Source: Saprospiraceae bacterium
GTDB lineage: Bacteria > Bacteroidota > Bacteroidia > Chitinophagales > Saprospiraceae
NCBI GenBank assembly: GCA_016710115.1
Contig: JADJLN010000002.1
Span: 62,001 to 126,000 of the forward strand
Reading direction: 5' to 3'
DNA length: 64,000 nucleotides
Under the pieces are notes generated by a model. That model made no database searches and was not told the origin of the DNA. It saw nothing but the letters and a program-made list of their open reading frames with translations. Every line of letters begins with the position of its first letter. Within the stretch, counting starts at the first letter, position 1. The position numbers and the translations under genes are program-made. Shown in pieces: positions 48,053-58,410 of this stretch.

Positions 48053-49722
48053 ATGGCAAAGGGGGAGTTTGTTCCAAAATTATTCAGTCTTTTACGAGAG
48101 GGCATTTCGCGCAAACAAGCGGGGCAGGATGCACTTTCGGGTGTCATCGTAGGGATAGTCGCCCTGCCCCTTGCCATTGCCTTTGCCATTGCCTCGGGCG
48201 TTGGACCCGAGAAGGGTCTGATCACCGCCATCATCGCCGGACTGATTATTTCCATTTTCGGAGGCAGTCGTATCCAGATCGGTGGACCAACCGGTGCGTT
48301 TATCGTGATCGTATTTGGCATCATCCAACAATATGGAATTGAAGGGTTGACCGTCGCCACATTTATCGCCGGTTTTCTGATGCTGGGCATGGGGTTCCTC
48401 CAAACTGGGCCGGCTGCTGAAATATTTTCCATTTACCCTGATTGTCGGCTTTACCAGCGGGATCGCCGTCATCATTTTTTCCTCCCAGGTCAAAGATCTC
48501 CTCGGCTTGCAAATGGACAAGATGCCGGCTGCCTTTCATGAAAAGTGGCTAGCCTATTTCCATGCTTTGGATACAGTGAATCCCTATGCTCTGGGTATCG
48601 GTTTGTTTGCGTTTTTCTCGACAATGTATCTGGGTCGGGTAGTCAGAGTTGTCCCTGGATCGTTGATCGCCATTGTAGTGGCGACCATCGTCACCTATTG
48701 GTTCCAGTTACCGGTGGATACCATCGGATCGCAATTCGGCGTCATCTCCGGGGCAATACCAGTGCCCCACATTTACCTGGTTGATTGGGAGACATTCAAA
48801 GAACTGTTACATCCGGCATTGGCAATCGCCCTGCTTGGAGGCATCGAATCCCTGCTGTCTGCCGTAGTTGCTGATGGTATGATCGGAGGGCGACACAGGC
48901 CCAATATGGAACTGATCGCCCAGGGTGGCGCCAATATTTTCAGTGCCATGTTTGGAGGTATTCCCGCAACTGGTGCCATTGCCCGTACGGCAACCAACGC
49001 CCGTAGCGGTGGTCGGACACCGATAGCTGGAATAATCCACGCATTGTTCCTGCTCCTGGTTTTTCTGATCGCTTCACCATTGACTGCGCATATCCCCCTG
49101 GCTGCCCTGGCCGGTATCCTGATCGTGGTGGCCTGGAATATGTCGGAAATGCATGCATTTATCAGCATCATGCGATCAAACCGATATGACATTGCCGTCT
49201 TGCTCACCACCTTTTTGCTCACAGTCTTTTTCGATCTGATCGTAGCCATCGAGATCGGTATGGTCCTGGCCGCATTCCTGTTTATGAAACGAATGGCAGA
49301 TGCGCTGCAATTCAATTCCATCCTCGGAGAGGAAGGGGATGAGTCACTCTTTGAAAATGAGGCAGGCCAGTTGCCAAAAGGTGTGGCGGCCTTCCAGATC
49401 AACGGGCCACTTCTTTTTCGGAGCGGCCCAACGGTTTTATGATGCGATGAGCGAAGTGGGTTCCCACTACCGGTTTCTGATCCTGAGAATGCGGTATGTC
49501 CCGCTGATCGATGCAACAGGACTGCAACGGCTGAAAGAGATCCTGAAGGAGATGAACGACCGGAAGGTAGGTGTGCTTTTTCCGGGGTGAACGACGTGGT
49601 GCGGGAAGAAATTCGCTACCGGGATTGTCCGCAGTGAAGACATCCACGCCACCTTCGAAGAAGCGATTGAAGCTGTTCGGGTGCAATCAGACGAAATGGA
49701 TCGTGCCCTGAAAAAGAAATAA
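48053..49722 (+). CDS. SulP-family anion transporter with STAS domain, three frameshifts
   Basis: About 556 residues. Membrane part: SGVIVGIVALPLAIAFAIAS, FGGSRIQIGGPTGAFIVIV, then (after a shift near 48405) FTLIVGFTSGIAVIIF, and GGIPATGAIARTATNARSGG, the signature of bacterial SulP proteins. The cytosolic STAS domain follows after a shift near 49430 (FGAAQRFYDAM, RMRYVPLIDATGLQRLKEI) and, after a third near 49600, ends EDIHATFEEAIEAV to the TAA at 49720-49722. All three shifts are undone by removing one base from a run (AAA, TTTTT, GGG). The family carries sulfate, bicarbonate or dicarboxylates; the substrate is not evident. The stop overlaps the next ATG by one base. Confidence 0.85.
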
Positions 49723-50399
49723 TGATGTTCTTCAGAACCAATGCCTGGAACAAATTTCGATACAGTCTTTACATGCCTGTATATGATGCGATCGGTCGGT
49801 GGTTCGCCCCGTACAGAAGATTATCCATTGATGCCGTCCAGATCAAACCAGACCAGAAGGTGCTCCTGGTGGGGGCGGGTACAGGCCTGGATCTGGAGCA
49901 TATTCCGCATGGCGCACAGATCGTAGCTACCGATATCACACCGTTGATGGTCCAGCAGATCAGGTCGCGCAACCGATTGCTTTTTCACCATCTGGAAGCC
50001 CGGGTGATGGACGGTCAGAAACTGGCTTTGGATAGTCAGACATTTGATGTGGTCATCCTGCATTTGATCCTTGCCGTCATTCCGGATCCGGTTGCCTGCT
50101 TGCAGGAGGCTGAACGCGTCCTGAAGCCGGGAGGTAAGGTGGCTGTTTTTGATAAATTTCTTCCGGCCGATTCCCATGCATCACTCGGCCGAAGATGGAT
50201 CAATCTGATCACCTTTATACTCGCCACAGATATCAACCGAAAATTTGAAGATATCCTCCGGAAAACTGGTCTGGAAATCGTTTCCGACGATGCCGTCGGC
50301 TGGAATGGCAATTTGCGTGTGATTCAATTAATAAAGCCGGTTTGGGAAAGTAACAAATCACAAATAAGCACCAAAATTCAAATTCCAAATCCCAAATAA
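49722..50399 (+). CDS. class I SAM-dependent methyltransferase
   Basis: 225 residues. Motif I VLLVGAGTGLDLEHIP (about residue 50), post-I TDITPLMVQQI, motif II TFDVVILHLILAVIPD and motif III LKPGGKVAVFDKF place it near UbiE/phosphatidylethanolamine methyltransferases. RYSLYMPVYDAIGRW precedes the fold. The gene begins in the stop codon of the SulP gene, so the two are co-transcribed. The last 17 residues (NKSQISTKIQIPNPK) are read from the repeat tract CAAATCACAAATAAGCACC, so the true end may once have been near 50345. Confidence 0.82.
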   Translation: MMFFRTNAWNKFRYSLYMPVYDAIGRWFAPYRRLSIDAVQIKPDQKVLLVGAGTGLDLEHIPHGAQIVATDITPLMVQQIRSRNRLLFHHLEARVMDGQKLALDSQTFDVVILHLILAVIPDPVACLQEAERVLKPGGKVAVFDKFLPADSHASLGRRWINLITFILATDINRKFEDILRKTGLEIVSDDAVGWNGNLRVIQLIKPVWESNKSQISTKIQIPNPK

Positions 50400-50860
50400 A
50401 TTCAAAATTCAAAAAAAACAATGACCAAAACGTGGGGTTGTTTTTGACATTCGAATTTGGAGCTTGTTATTTATTTGGAATTTGATGCTTGTTATTTGAT
50501 GCTTCCTCTTTGGTGCTTCCATTAGAAATAACAAATCACAAATTCCAAATCCCAAATAAATCCAAAATTCGAAATAACAATGACCGAAACAACTCTGCTT
50601 TTGGTCATTCGAATTTGGTTCTTCGAATTTGTTTGAAATTTGGTGCTTGTTATTTGGAACTTCCCCATTGGTGCTTCCCCTTTTGGTCCTTTTCTCGGGA
50701 GAACTCTCTACTCTCTACCCTCCACTCTCCACCCTCCACTCTCTGCACCCGGAGGCGAAAAAAACCGACAACCGACGACTGACAACCGACAACTGACAAC
50801 CGACAACCGACAACCGACAACCGACAACCGACAACATCCCCCTTTCGAGTATCTTTCCCT
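50349..50860. repeat. tandem long inverted-repeat elements and CAACCGACAAC tract
   Basis: Two similar units (about 50349-50520 and 50525-50695) each have a left arm of CAAATCACAAATTCCAAATCCC type, a centre around CAATGACCAAAACG / TTTTGGTCATTCG, and a right arm of GAATTTGGTGCTTGTTATTT type, so each can fold on itself. They are followed by CTCTACTCTCTACCCTCC repeats and by ten or so CAACCGACAAC units (50760-50835). No gene is seen up to the start at 50875. Confidence 0.65.
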
Positions 50861-50874
50861 CATCAAAGGCATCC

Positions 50875-51882
50875 ATGGAGTCTACCTTACAAAATCTTCG
50901 TATTCAGCGGTGGGTACTGATTGTCGGGCTCATTCTGTTTGTGGTCAAGGTGGCTGCGTGGTACATGACCAATTCGGTAGCCATTCTGACTGACGCATTA
51001 GAAAGTACAGTAAATGTGTTCAGCGCTGCTCTCGGTTTATACAGTCTTTGGCTGGCCTCCAAACCACGCGATGCCAACCACCCGTATGGGCATGGGAAGG
51101 TCGAATTTCTGTCGGCTGCGGTGGAGGGGACCTTGATCGGCGTCGCTGGCGGCATGATCATCTGGGAAGCGGTTCACCGCCTGCTGGTCCACGAGCCGGT
51201 CTCTCACCTGGATCTGGGGCTACTCCTGGTCGGCATCGCCGGGGGGTTCAATTTCCTCGTCGGAATGATTGCCAAAAGAGCAGGACAGCGAAATCATTCC
51301 ATTGCCCTGGCATCCAGCGGTCGCCACCTCTTGTCAGATGCTTATAGTACGGGTGGATTGATCATCGGCCTGGCACTGATGCTGGTCACCGGTTATTCCT
51401 GGATTGATGCCACAGTAGCTATTGTTTTCGGTGTGATCATTCTCGTCACAGGTTATCGAATCCTCCGGAAATCTATCGCTGGCATTATGGATGAGGCGGA
51501 TGAAGCACTTTTTAGTCAAATTGATCGACCATCTGAATCATCACAGACGGGATGCGTGGTAGATATCCACAATCTGCGCATCATCAAATACGGGAGCATC
51601 CTGCATATCGATTGCCATCTGACAGTGCCCTGGTACTTCCATGTTCAGCAGGCGCACGAGGAGGTGGATGCATTGGAGAAGACGGTGCAGGTGGAATTTG
51701 AAAACCGGGTGGAACTGTTTGTCCATACCGATAGCTGCCGGCCATCTGCCTGTCAGTTGTGTCACCTTCCCGATTGCCCCGAACGGCAGTTTGCCTTTGC
51801 CCGTCGTGTAGACTGGACGCTGCAAAACGTGCTGTCCGATCAGCGTCATTCCCTGGAGTCAAAGAAAAAGAAGGGTACCTGA
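50875..51882 (+). CDS. cation diffusion facilitator (CDF) family metal exporter with Cys-rich tail
   Basis: 335 residues. Six helices; VAILTDALESTVNVFSAALG and ASSGRHLLSDAYSTGGLIIG hold the intramembrane metal site (Asp, plus His and Asp of HLLSD), and PRDANHPYGHGKVEFLSAAV is the typical loop after helix 2. The C-terminal cytosolic domain reaches IDCHLTVPWYFHVQQAH. After it comes a cluster CRPSACQLCHLPDC near residue 300, which is outside the usual CDF domains and could bind metal. It exports divalent metal, probably Zn, Fe or Mn, in exchange for protons. The start is right behind a CAACCGACAAC tract. Confidence 0.85.
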   Translation: MESTLQNLRIQRWVLIVGLILFVVKVAAWYMTNSVAILTDALESTVNVFSAALGLYSLWLASKPRDANHPYGHGKVEFLSAAVEGTLIGVAGGMIIWEAVHRLLVHEPVSHLDLGLLLVGIAGGFNFLVGMIAKRAGQRNHSIALASSGRHLLSDAYSTGGLIIGLALMLVTGYSWIDATVAIVFGVIILVTGYRILRKSIAGIMDEADEALFSQIDRPSESSQTGCVVDIHNLRIIKYGSILHIDCHLTVPWYFHVQQAHEEVDALEKTVQVEFENRVELFVHTDSCRPSACQLCHLPDCPERQFAFARRVDWTLQNVLSDQRHSLESKKKKGT

Positions 51883-51897
51883 ATCAGGTTGAAGTAA

Positions 51898-52094
51898 TTA
51901 CAATCCGGGTGCGTTCACCATTTCTAATCGGAATATAATCCACCCGACATGTTCATCACGGATCCAGGTGTCCTTCCAGATCGGGTTTCAGGGTGGAAAT
52001 CCAACTCATTGATGAACAGGTCGATGTGAGACAGGTAGGAGTCGTTTACGGAAGATAAATATCTTCGTAGATCATCCCGGATCGATTTTTTCAT
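51898..52094 (-). CDS. possible small hypothetical protein, one frameshift
   Basis: From a minus-strand ATG at 52092-52094 runs MKKSIRDDLRRYLSSVNDSY and LSHIDLFINELDFHPE; the frame then changes near 51990 and continues TWIRDEHVGWIIFRLEMVNA to a stop at 51898. The amino acid composition looks like protein, and the rest of the 340-base gap between the CDF and ABC genes is otherwise empty. No family is recognised, and the ORF may be chance. Confidence 0.3.
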
Positions 52095-52233
52095 GTTCCT
52101 GACTGATCATTTCATGCGTAGGGGTCACTCATCCGTCAACCAACATTCTGGTTTTTGTCAACAATTGACGGTTGCTTTGCATTCCTATCGGGAAATGAAA
52201 GAAAACCAGTTGTACGGTTGTTGATGCTTGACC

Positions 52234-53963
52234 ATGGAAATGACTGAACCACTTACCCCGCTGAAGCGATTCTGGCGTTTACTCGTTCTTGATCGCAACG
52301 ATATCGGTGTGATCTACCTGTATGCCGTATTTAACGGTCTCGTGAATCTCTCCCTCCCCCTGGGTATTCAGGCCATCATCAATCTGATCATGGGAGGTCG
52401 CGTATCGACGTCCTGGTTGATCCTGGTTGGTGTGGTGATTCTGGGCATAGCCCTCGCGGGGATCATGCAGATTATGCAATTGCGGATAACCGAAAATCTG
52501 CAGCAGAAGATCTTTACGCGCGCGGCCTTTGATTTTGCCTATCGGATCCCCAGAATGCGTCTGGAAGCGCTGGATAAATATTATCCACCCGAACTGGTCA
52601 ACCGGTTTTTTGATACGATCTCCGTACAAAAGGGCCTCTCCAAGATCCTGATCGATTTTTCTACTGCCTCTCTGCAGGTATTTTTCGGGATCATCCTGCT
52701 GTCTTTTTACCATCCCTTTTTTATCCTGTTCAGTTTTATTCTGATCCTGCTGATCTTCCTGATCTTCCGGTTTACCGGGTGGATTGGTCTGCGGACCAGT
52801 CTACAGGAATCCAAATACAAGTACGCAGTGGCTCATTGGCTGGAAGAACTGGCCAGAGCCATGGTCTCGTTCAAGCTGGCTGGTAAAACCGATTTACCAC
52901 TGACTAACACGGATACGCACGTTACCGGCTATCTGGAGTCACGTAATGCGCACTTTCGGGTGTTGATGATCCAGTACATTCTGATGGTCATCTTCAAAGT
53001 ATTGATCGCTGCCGGTCTGCTCATTGTAGGTGGCTTCCTGGTGCTCGAACAACAGATGAATATCGGGCAGTTTGTCGCTGCGGAGATCATCATTATTCTG
53101 GTGATCACATCTGTAGAAAAAATGGTCATCAGTTTGCAGACCATATATGATGTGCTCACCTCCCTGGAAAAAATAGGTACGGTAACCGATATGCCACTGG
53201 AAAGAGACTCCGGTATCAGCACTGATCCTTCTGGTCAGGAAGATGGTCTCGAAGTCCGTATCAGGGATCTCCATTTTCAATTTCCGGACGACAGCGGACC
53301 CATTCTGAAGGGCGTCAATCTGCACATCCGTCCCGGTGAGCGCCTGCCATTGTCGGCCCGAACGGATCCGGGAAATCCGTGCTGATGCGTCTGATTGCAG
53401 GGTTGTTTGAAAACTTTACAGGCTCGATCAGTTACAATCAGATTCCCCTCGGAAATATTGACATTCCATCTCTTCGCTCTGTGGTGGGGAACAGCCTGGC
53501 TCAGGACGAGATCTTTGAAGGAACATTGATGGAAAATATCACCATTGGCAGACCCGGAATCACGGTTGAACGGGTGATATGGGCCGTTGAAAAATCAGGA
53601 TTGTCCCGGTTTGTAGAAACATTGCCTTCCGGTTATGACACTCGCCTGGGAACGGAAGGCCGCAAGCTGCCCCGTACCGTGATCAACAAGATTATTCTTT
53701 CCCGCTGTATTGTCGCCAACCCGCGCCTGATATTGGTCGAGGATTGGATGGGCAGGGTAGAGTTACCCGATCGGGCCAGTGTTGAGGACTGCCTGTTCGG
53801 ACCTGAAGGCAGCTGGACATTGGTCAGTATAACCAATGATCTGGAGTTTGCACGCCAGTTCGATCGGATTGCATTGCTGGAAGAAGGCCGGATCACTGCC
53901 ATTGGCACGTTTGAAGAGATGAGCAAGCAGAAGTCTTTCCAGTCTTTGTTCAACTTATCCTGA
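52234..53963 (+). CDS. ABC exporter (membrane + ATPase) with degenerate ATPase motifs, one frameshift
   Basis: About 575 residues. Five to six membrane helices (about 25-290) form the transmembrane domain, without a peptidase domain. A frame change near 53350 falls inside the Walker A region; restoring one G gives IVGPNGSGKSVLMRLIAG. The Q-loop area is LAQDEIFEGTLMENI. The ABC signature is not LSGGQ but KLPRTVINKIILSRCI, Walker B is LILVEDWMG with Glu then Asp, and the H-loop His is replaced (LVSITNDLEFA). It precedes HlyD and TolC genes, so it would be the inner-membrane part of a type I exporter. ATP turnover may be weak or may need a partner subunit. ATG 52234 is preferred to TTG 52228. 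Confidence 0.8.
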
Positions 53964-53968
53964 TCCCC

Positions 53969-55357
53969 ATGCACCGTTTTCAACAATATCGAATCCAGGG
54001 CAAAGTATCCACGGATGGCTTTCGCTCCTTTTCAATGCTCCGGGAATTTCGGACAGGTCGAACATTCGCACGGCTTGTCCTGATCCTGATGGGCATCCTT
54101 CTGGTATTTCTGTTTCTGCCCTGGACACAGAATATCCGGGCGAGTGGATATCTCACCACACTGCGTCCGGAGCAACGCCCGCAAACGATCAATGCTATCA
54201 TCGCCGGTCGGATTGAAAAGTGGTTTGTGCGCGAAGGAGACCTGGTCAAGCCGGGTGATACCATTCTTTTACTTTCAGAGATCAAGGACGATTATTTCGA
54301 CCCACGCCTTCTGGAGCGGACGCGACAGCAAATTGATGCCAAATCCGGAGCCATGGCATCCTATCAGCAAAAAGTGGAAGCACTATCCAGGCAGATCGAT
54401 GCACTGGCGCAAACGCGGGATCTGAAACTCCGGCAAGCACAAAATGAGATCCGTCAGGCGGAATTGAAAGTAATCTCCGACAGTACCGATCTGGTCGCCG
54501 CCAGAGCCAATGAAGCGATTGCTGATGCTCAGTTTAATCGGATGCAACAACTCTATGCTGACGGATTGAATGCATTGACGGATCTTGAAGCCAGAAATCT
54601 CAAATTCCAGGAAACCAGAGCCAGGGCCATCAGCGCAGAAAATAAATTGCTGGCCAGCAGGAATGAATTGATCAATGCCCGAGTCGAACTGATATCGATC
54701 GATCAGCAGTTTCGGGATAAACTGGCCAAAGCCCAGGCCGAGCGATCTGCTTCCCAATCCGAGTATTTCGGTGCAGACGGGGAGCTGGCCAAAATGGAAG
54801 TCCAGTACAGTAATTATGCGGTTCGCTCGGGTTATTATTGTGTGACAGCTTCTCAAGCCGGTTATGTTACCCGGGCGATTCGTGCAGGTATCGGGGAGAC
54901 AGTCAAAGAAGGCGAAGAGTTGGTCAGTATCATGCCGATACGTTATGACCTGGCTGTGGAAATGTACGTCGAACCGGTCGATCTTCCCCTTCTGAGCCCG
55001 GGACACCGGGTTCGTTTTATTTTCGATGGCTGGCCGGCAATCGTTTTCTCCGGGTGGCCAGATGTGTCCTATGGCGCCTTTGGCGGAAAAGTGTTTGCCA
55101 TTGACAGGATGATCAGTGAAAATGGGAAATACAGGATCCTCGTTGCACCTGATCCGAATGATCATCCCTGGCCAGAGGGGTTGCGTGTCGGATCTGGGGC
55201 CATTGGTATGGCCTTGCTGGATGATGTACCGATCTGGTATGAACTGTGGCGTCAACTCAACGGGTTTCCTCCCAATTTCTATCAGAAGGATAATGGCCGT
55301 AGCAGATCGAACCAGGGTATGGGGAAATCGGGCCTGAAGGAAAAAGAAATGAACTGA
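53969..55357 (+). CDS. HlyD-family membrane fusion protein
   Basis: 462 residues. One membrane helix (about 33-53) after a short cytosolic end. The periplasmic part has a lipoyl half (PQTINAIIAGRIEKWFVREG, VKPGDTILLLSEI), a coiled coil of about 160 residues rich in Gln, Ala and Arg (LARQQID-type heptads, LYADGLNALTDLEARNLKFQ), then the second lipoyl half (VTASQAGYVTRAIRAGIGET) and a beta-barrel (VEMYVEPVDLPLLSPGHRVR). It links the ABC protein to the outer-membrane channel. It starts five bases after the ABC stop and ends four before the TolC start. Confidence 0.88.
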   Translation: MHRFQQYRIQGKVSTDGFRSFSMLREFRTGRTFARLVLILMGILLVFLFLPWTQNIRASGYLTTLRPEQRPQTINAIIAGRIEKWFVREGDLVKPGDTILLLSEIKDDYFDPRLLERTRQQIDAKSGAMASYQQKVEALSRQIDALAQTRDLKLRQAQNEIRQAELKVISDSTDLVAARANEAIADAQFNRMQQLYADGLNALTDLEARNLKFQETRARAISAENKLLASRNELINARVELISIDQQFRDKLAKAQAERSASQSEYFGADGELAKMEVQYSNYAVRSGYYCVTASQAGYVTRAIRAGIGETVKEGEELVSIMPIRYDLAVEMYVEPVDLPLLSPGHRVRFIFDGWPAIVFSGWPDVSYGAFGGKVFAIDRMISENGKYRILVAPDPNDHPWPEGLRVGSGAIGMALLDDVPIWYELWRQLNGFPPNFYQKDNGRSRSNQGMGKSGLKEKEMN

Positions 55358-55361
55358 TCCT

Positions 55362-56794
55362 ATGAACGGGTATTTGTCGCGTATTGTCCTGGTGATTTTC
55401 TGTACTGGTTCTCTCTCTGCAAACCTCTCCGCGCAGATCGATTCCTCTGGTGTACTGACACTGGCCTCCGTTCTTCAGATGGTTCGGGCCAATCACCCTA
55501 TTGCCGCCCAGGCCGATCTTCAACTTCGTCGAGGACAGGCGGGCCTGAAAGCGGCAAGAGGGGGCTTTGATCCGCGTTTGTACACAAACCTGGATCAGAA
55601 GAACTACGATGGGACAGCTTACTATTCCCAACTCGACGGTGGGGTCAGGTTGCCAACCTGGTTTGGTGTCGAATTCAAGGCAGGATATAATCAGCAAACG
55701 GGAACCTATCTGAATCCGGAAAATACTACACCTCCCGGAGGGCTCGCTGTTGCAGGTATCAAGGTGCCAATTGGACAGGGACTGCTGATCGATCAGCGGC
55801 GGGCTGCTTTGTTCAAAGCACGGATTGATGTCCGGGCTGCAGAAGCGGAACGACGCTGGCTGCTTAATGATCTCCTGTTTCAAGCAGCTTCTACCTATTG
55901 GGAATGGGTCCGATCTGAAAATCAACTGGCCATACTCAACAATGCCCGGTCACTAGCAGCCAGCCGTCTCGATTTTGTGCGGGGAAGTTTTGTCCTCGGG
56001 TCTCGAGCAGCAATCGACACACTGGAGGCATTTGTACAGGTGCAGGCACTCGACCAGGAAGTCCAGGCAGCACAGATTGACAGCCGATCGGCCCGATTCT
56101 CGCTCAGCACCTTCCTCTGGTCGCCAGACGGTCAGCCCCTGGAACTGCAGGATCAGGTCATGGCACCAGGATTTGTCGGTGTTAACCAGAACCAGACTGT
56201 GTCCGCCGACTCCGTTCAGCAATGGATGAACCGGATCGAATTGGATCATCCAGATATACAACGCTATGAACTGAAGCTTAACGCATTGGACATCGACCGC
56301 AAACTCAAAGCAGATCAGCTCAAACCGAAAATCAATTTCCAGTACAACCTGTTGACCGAACCAGTTGGCAGTGATCTGATCCGTGACATCTCCCCTTCAA
56401 ACTATAAATGGGGACTGAATTCGAATTCCCGCTTTTTCTGAGAAAGGAGCGGGGAGAGCTCGATATGGCTCGAATCAGATTGGAAGAAACAACGTTGGAC
56501 CGGGATCGGAAACTGGTCGAATGGCAGAACAAGGCGAAAGCCTGTCTCTTTGAGTCCGAGAATCTCAAAACACAGATCGAGCTGATGGATCAAACGGTCA
56601 TCAATTATCAGCGATTGCTGATGGCCGAACGAAATCGATTGGAGAACGGTGAGAGCTCTCTTTTTCTGGTGAACAATCGTCAGATGAAGTTGATCGAGGC
56701 GGAGTTGAAACAGAATGAATTACAAGCCAAACTCCGGAAAACGAACGTTGCGCTGCTTTGGGCACTCGGCATCAGATGGAGGATGATTGATTGA
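55362..56794 (+). CDS. TolC-family outer-membrane channel protein, one frameshift
   Basis: About 477 residues. Signal peptide to about residue 24, then two TolC-type repeats: LTLASVLQMVRANHPIAAQA, with long helices (AEAERRWLLNDLLFQAASTY, FVLGSRAAIDTLEAFVQVQA), and the second (LNALDIDRKLKADQLKPKIN, onward). Near 56415 the frame changes between SPSNYKWG and EFEFPLFLRKERGELDMARI, and the protein ends ALLWALGIRWRMID. It forms the outer-membrane tunnel of the exporter encoded just upstream. Confidence 0.85.
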
Positions 56795-57130
56795 TCCGTG
56801 AAAATGAGGCAGAATTCAGATGATGGCGAAATTGGTATCTGATCATACACATTGGTTGGATCCAGTGGTGGGTGCCGAGCAGGTTTTGTCGGAATAGAAG
56901 GGCCCGACCAAGAATGAAACGGAATGTATCCCGTACCCGGGTTTGACCAGTTCATCTCTGAACAATTTGATTTTCACCTCTCTCGTGAAATGGCCCAGTA
57001 TCTCGTCCCATCTGTATTTCCCTTTTCCGCCGTGCAAATGGACTGAGCACAGACCAGCTCACTGGTCGAAGTCGATGCAGTATTGGGAGCAAGCGCCTCT
57101 ACTCTGGCTGTCACTGCCTATCTTTAAGCG
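56795..57130. other. gap before the glycosyltransferase gene; no clear gene
   Basis: A 40-codon frame (about 56925-57047) reads GFDQFISEQFDFHLSREMAQ, YLVPSVFPFSAVQMD and could be the remnant of a coding sequence, but I see no family and no longer frame. Otherwise nothing. Confidence 0.3.
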
Positions 57131-58273
57131 ATGAGTGGAGCCCTGGAGCATATCGGATTTGATGCCAAACGCCTGTTTCTGAACAACTCTGGCCTGGGCA
57201 ATTATGCCCGAACCCTGGTCAATGGCCTGTCGGCAGCCCATCCGGATGTTCTCTGTCATCTGTTTACACCTGAAGCGGGCGATCGACCGGATTGCCAGCT
57301 TTATCTGCAGGGGCCTCCCTTTGCTGTCCACATGCCACCCCGGGGGATGCCGGGTACACTCTGGCGTTCTGTCGGTATTCCCAAATATCTGGAACGATCG
57401 CATGTGCAGCTGTATCACGGATTGAGCAATGAGTTGCCCATCGGAATGCGCAAGAGCCAGATCCGCACAATTGCTACTATCCATGATCTGATCTACAGGA
57501 AGTATCCGGGCCATTACAGCCGGATGGATCGGGTGATCTACAACGGGAAGACGAAATATGCAAGTGAAAATGCCGATCTCGTCGTAGCCATCAGCGAATG
57601 TACCCGAACGGATATCCTCGAAACGTATGATGTTCGCGAGGATCGTGAAGTGGTCGCCTGTCAATCCTGCGATCCAATGTTTTATGCTCCTGTCGGTGAA
57701 GAAGAAGCGCAATCCATTCGCACGCGAAATGCTCTGCCCTCCGAATACCTGCTGTATGTCGGATCAGTGAACGAACGCAAGAACCTGTTGACACTGGTCA
57801 AAGCCATGGAACTCCTGCCCGAATCCTTGCGGCTTCCACTGGTCGTTGTCGGTCACGGGGGTAGTTATTTGCGCAAGGTGAATCGCTACCTGACAAGTCG
57901 GAAATTGACCAAACTGGTTCATTTCCGGCCGGGTATCGCATCTGAAGATCTGCCTGCCATCTATCAGGGCGCAGCCCTGTTCTGCTATCCAAGTCTTTAT
58001 GAAGGATTCGGCATCCCGATACTTGAGGCACTGGCCAGTGGTGTCCCTGTGCTCACCAGCAACCGATCCTCCATGCCTGAGGCGGGAGGGCCTTCAAGTC
58101 GATATGTCGATCCGGAGAATGTGGAGGATATCGCCTCCGGATTGAACGCCGTTCTGAGCGATCAGGCACTTCGGTCTACCATGATCAGAGACGGCCGGAA
58201 GCATGCCGATCAGTTTCTGATCGAGAAGACAACGGCTACCATGTGGCAATACTATCTTCAGGTGATGGCATGA
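57131..58273 (+). CDS. family 4 glycosyltransferase (GT-B)
   Basis: 380 residues. N-terminal Rossmann half: GFDAKRLFLNNSGLGNYART and TIATIHDLIYRKYPGHYS; C-terminal half: LLYVGSVNERKNLLTLVKAM, then YQGAALFCYPSLYEGFGIPI with the E-x7-E motif (Glu in EGFGIPILEALA) and GVPVLTSNRSSMPEAGG. It is close to mannosyltransferases of polysaccharide or lipid A assembly that use nucleotide sugars. It sits behind the exporter operon and is followed on the other strand by the terminator of the lipoprotein gene. The start at 57131 directly opens the fold. Confidence 0.9.
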   Translation: MSGALEHIGFDAKRLFLNNSGLGNYARTLVNGLSAAHPDVLCHLFTPEAGDRPDCQLYLQGPPFAVHMPPRGMPGTLWRSVGIPKYLERSHVQLYHGLSNELPIGMRKSQIRTIATIHDLIYRKYPGHYSRMDRVIYNGKTKYASENADLVVAISECTRTDILETYDVREDREVVACQSCDPMFYAPVGEEEAQSIRTRNALPSEYLLYVGSVNERKNLLTLVKAMELLPESLRLPLVVVGHGGSYLRKVNRYLTSRKLTKLVHFRPGIASEDLPAIYQGAALFCYPSLYEGFGIPILEALASGVPVLTSNRSSMPEAGGPSSRYVDPENVEDIASGLNAVLSDQALRSTMIRDGRKHADQFLIEKTTATMWQYYLQVMA

Positions 58274-58335
58274 TCAGCGATCCGTTCCCGGGCATCTTGT
58301 CAAGCTGAGAAATTTCCTGCCAATCCGGTGCCATG

Positions 58336-58362
58336 AAAAAGAGGCCCGCAACTGCGGGCCTC
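58336..58362 (-). terminator. intrinsic terminator for the lipoprotein gene on the minus strand
   Basis: GAGGCCCGCA (58341-58350) and TGCGGGCCTC (58353-58362) form a 10-base perfect stem with a two-base loop. Read on the minus strand it is followed by five T (58336-58340), about 50 bases behind the stop at 58411. Confidence 0.8.
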
Positions 58363-58410
58363 CGAACCTTGACCAATGCAGAGGGTATAGTTCCCTCTTA
58401 TTTACTTTCC

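Noticed and set aside
50760..50835. CAACCGACAAC array considered as a CRISPR
   Set aside because: Units are about 11 bases with no unique spacers, and no cas genes are present.
54383..55255. 290-codon minus-strand open frame
   Set aside because: Antisense shadow of the HlyD coding region.
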